Source: Flavobacteriaceae bacterium (GTDB taxonomy: Bacteria; Bacteroidota; Bacteroidia; Flavobacteriales; Flavobacteriaceae). From it: DNA of 6,886 nucleotides. The notes below the pieces were generated by a model, which did no database searches, had not been told where the DNA came from, and saw only the letters and a program-made list of their open reading frames with translations. The translations under genes and the position numbers were made by a program. Where the stretch lies: NCBI GenBank assembly GCA_019752245.1, contig JAIEMH010000393.1:1-6886 (forward strand), given 5' to 3'. This document shows, piece by piece, positions 5,292 to 6,886 of this stretch; within the stretch, counting starts at the first letter, position 1, and each line of letters opens with the position of its first letter.

Positions 5292-6801
5292 TAAAATTTA
5301 TTTTAAAAGTTGTTCCAACATTTACTTTGCTCTCTACCTCTATTGTACCGCCCATAGACTCAATTTGGTTTTTGGTAATAAACAAACCTATACCTCTAGC
5401 GTTAGAATTTTTATGAAACGTCTTGTACATTCCAAATAGTTTTTCACCGTGTTTTTCTAAATCAATACCCAATCCGTTATCTCTAATTAGCAAAACAAGC
5501 TTTCCATTTTCTCTTGAAGAAGAATAACTTATTTCAGGATTCCGTTCGGGATGCGAATATTTTATGGCATTGGTTGTAAAGTTTAAAAATAAACTTTCTA
5601 GATAAGCTGGATTAAAATTTATAGTATCTTTTTCATCAATTTTATTAACAATTGTAACGTTACTATCTTTGATCTCCTTGCTCAAAACCTCAAGAGTTTG
5701 ATTTAAGTACACATTAAGATTTAAATCCTCCTTTTTATGAATAATAGTACTGTGTATATCAACAAGTTCTTTAAGATGATCTATTGTTTCTGAAAGCGCA
5801 TTAGAAGTAGTTTTTAAATAAGTAATGCATTCGTCTCGACTAATTACATCATCAGATTCATCAAAAATATTTAATAACATTTTGAAATTTCCAGTATGCG
5901 ACCTTAAATTATGTGAAACTATGTGTGCAAAATTCAGCAATCGGTTATTTTGCTCAATTATAATATCTAAGTTACCAAGCAATTCTAGCTCTTTTTCTTT
6001 GTTAGATGTTACATCACTGTGTGTGCCAATAATTCGAATTGGACAACCGTTTGCATCGCGATCAATAACCTTTCCTCTACTTAAAACCCATCGATAGGTA
6101 TTGTCTTTTGCCAATACACGCTTAGTGTTTTCAAAATAAGGTGTTCTATTTTCTTTATGCGATTCAATATTATCTAAGTAATCCTGTAAATCGTCCGGAT
6201 GAATTCTATCATCCCATTGCAAATTGGTATTGATATCATCAAATTCATTTAATTGAAGTATGTCTAATGATTCTTTAGAAAAAAATACCTTTCCTGTTTT
6301 TAGATTATAATCCCAAATACCTTTTTTGGATGCTTCAACAGCAAACTGGTACCTTGTTTCTGATTCTTGCACCAAAATCTCTCTTTGTCTAACCGAAGTT
6401 ACGTTAGTTAAATTGCAATAAAACTGTGTGTTACCATTAAAATCTTGTTCTACATTGGCAGCAACTTTAAACCATTGAATTCCTTTTACTGCAGTAACAA
6501 GTCGAAATTCACAAGTCCAAGGTTGAAGTTTTCTCTTAGAATTATAAAGCGTGTCAAAAAAAACTTCCTTGTCTTCTGGATGAATCCTACTGGATATACT
6601 ATCTATTGGGTTTCCTCTTAATTCAAATTCTTTAACTTCAAATAATGAAATGGCCCTCTTGTTGAGAAAGCAAAAATAGAAATCATTTTCTGGTGAAATA
6701 GTCAACTGAAATATTAAATCAGGAACTTGATTTAATATTTTCTTGTAAAAATTAACCTTTTCATCCAACAAATAATTATTGGAAGTTGAACTCATCTTCA
6801 T
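5278..6801 (-). CDS. Soluble PAS-PAS sensor histidine kinase
   Basis: A 507-aa kinase that should autophosphorylate on His and pass phosphate to the receiver protein encoded just downstream. There is no signal peptide or membrane helix, so it is cytoplasmic. The first PAS domain covers about 15-137 (IHPEDKEVFFDTL, then EFRLVTAVKGIQWFKV) and the second PAS/PAC about 150-267 (GIWDYNLKTGKVFFS, RIHPDDLQDYLD, RWVLSRGKVIDRD, IIGTHSDVT). A coiled linker leads to the H-box FAHIVSHNLRSHTGNF with H297 as phosphoacceptor, a SHNLR-type box common in Bacteroidota PAS kinases. The HATPase_c domain has the N-box NFTTNAIKYS (N411), the D441-N-G-L-G box, and the ARGIGLFITK lid (G470, G472). All catalytic elements are intact. 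The PAS domains show no diagnostic cofactor residues, so the signal (redox, light, small molecule) is unknown. The ATG at 6801 was chosen; Met 3 at 6795 is an equally usable start. Confidence 0.94.
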   Translation of the reverse strand: MKMSSTSNNYLLDEKVNFYKKILNQVPDLIFQLTISPENDFYFCFLNKRAISLFEVKEFELRGNPIDSISSRIHPEDKEVFFDTLYNSKRKLQPWTCEFRLVTAVKGIQWFKVAANVEQDFNGNTQFYCNLTNVTSVRQREILVQESETRYQFAVEASKKGIWDYNLKTGKVFFSKESLDILQLNEFDDINTNLQWDDRIHPDDLQDYLDNIESHKENRTPYFENTKRVLAKDNTYRWVLSRGKVIDRDANGCPIRIIGTHSDVTSNKEKELELLGNLDIIIEQNNRLLNFAHIVSHNLRSHTGNFKMLLNIFDESDDVISRDECITYLKTTSNALSETIDHLKELVDIHSTIIHKKEDLNLNVYLNQTLEVLSKEIKDSNVTIVNKIDEKDTINFNPAYLESLFLNFTTNAIKYSHPERNPEISYSSSRENGKLVLLIRDNGLGIDLEKHGEKLFGMYKTFHKNSNARGIGLFITKNQIESMGGTIEVESKVNVGTTFKINFNEEV

Positions 6802-6830
6802 ATTCTATAGTAGGTTTGGGACCAATTCTA

Positions 6831-6864
6831 TTACTTTATAGAAATATATACTTCATGAAAGTAA
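6831..6864. repeat. Inverted repeat TTACTTT/AAAGTAA near the predicted kinase transcript start
   Basis: TTACTTT (6831-6837) and AAAGTAA (6858-6864) are perfect inverted repeats separated by 20 bp. They lie just downstream of the TATATTTG element, so they could be an operator or a 5'-leader hairpin. The arms are short and A/T-rich, so chance is quite possible. Confidence 0.3.
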
Positions 6865-6869
6865 GAGCA

Positions 6870-6877
6870 CAAATATA
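6870..6877 (-). promoter_or_regulatory. Probable -7 element of the kinase/regulator operon promoter
   Basis: TATATTTG on the minus strand (6877-6870) matches the Bacteroidota -7 consensus TAnnTTTG exactly. Transcription would start near 6863, giving a leader of about 60 nt to the ATG at 6801. The matching TTG -33 element would fall just beyond the right edge, so the promoter cannot be fully verified. Confidence 0.5.
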
Positions 6878-6886
6878 AAGATTAAA

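Noticed and set aside
5825..6097. Plus-strand open frame of 90 codons
   Set aside because: It is antisense to the PAS2/H-box part of the histidine kinase and shows no protein-like features.
1..6886. A novel defence, mobile or biosynthetic system
   Set aside because: All genes fit conserved envelope, division, RNA-decay or signalling families with normal lengths; there are no integrases, transposases, tRNA-linked att sites, toxin-antitoxin pairs or composition breaks that I can see.

Overview
This window is a piece of a low-GC chromosome that looks like Flavobacteriaceae (Bacteroidota). The reasons are the A/T-rich intergenic DNA without Shine-Dalgarno sequences, promoter-like matches to the Bacteroidota pattern TTG-N20-TAnnTTTG, a TonB-dependent receptor with a carboxypeptidase-regulatory-like N-terminal domain, and secreted proteins whose signal peptides end in an Ala-Gln site. 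Most of it is core housekeeping DNA. I see no mobile element, phage gene, CRISPR array or defence system.

Layout from left to right. (1) On the minus strand, a secreted M23 metallopeptidase (2260-569) is followed after 6 bp by the N-terminal part of a TonB-dependent outer-membrane receptor (562-1, running off the left edge). The two probably form one envelope operon. (2) A 194-bp A/T-rich divergent control region (2261-2454) holds a good plus-strand promoter and two pairs of short direct repeats. (3) On the plus strand come a 96-aa coiled-coil protein, zapA (4 bp later), an RNA of about 160 nt that folds into a long rod and is best read as 6S RNA (ssrS, Flavobacteria type), and rny for ribonuclease Y. 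(4) A strong palindrome with A and T tracts (4850-4882) sits between the convergent ends of rny and the next minus-strand unit, and looks like a bidirectional terminator. (5) On the minus strand, a soluble double-PAS sensor histidine kinase (6801-5278) overlaps by 14 bp a single-domain response regulator (5291-4893). A TAnnTTTG element lies about 70 bp upstream of the kinase, at the right edge.

How the parts fit together. The central cluster joins cell division (ZapA and a possible coiled-coil partner) with global RNA control (6S RNA acting on RNA polymerase, RNase Y starting mRNA decay). The left operon concerns cell-wall or envelope remodelling and outer-membrane import. The right pair is a cytoplasmic phosphorelay without a DNA-binding output, so its effect must pass through protein contacts or another relay protein. 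The least ordinary item is the unannotated structured RNA between zapA and rny. The conserved small coiled-coil protein before zapA is the gene with the least known function.
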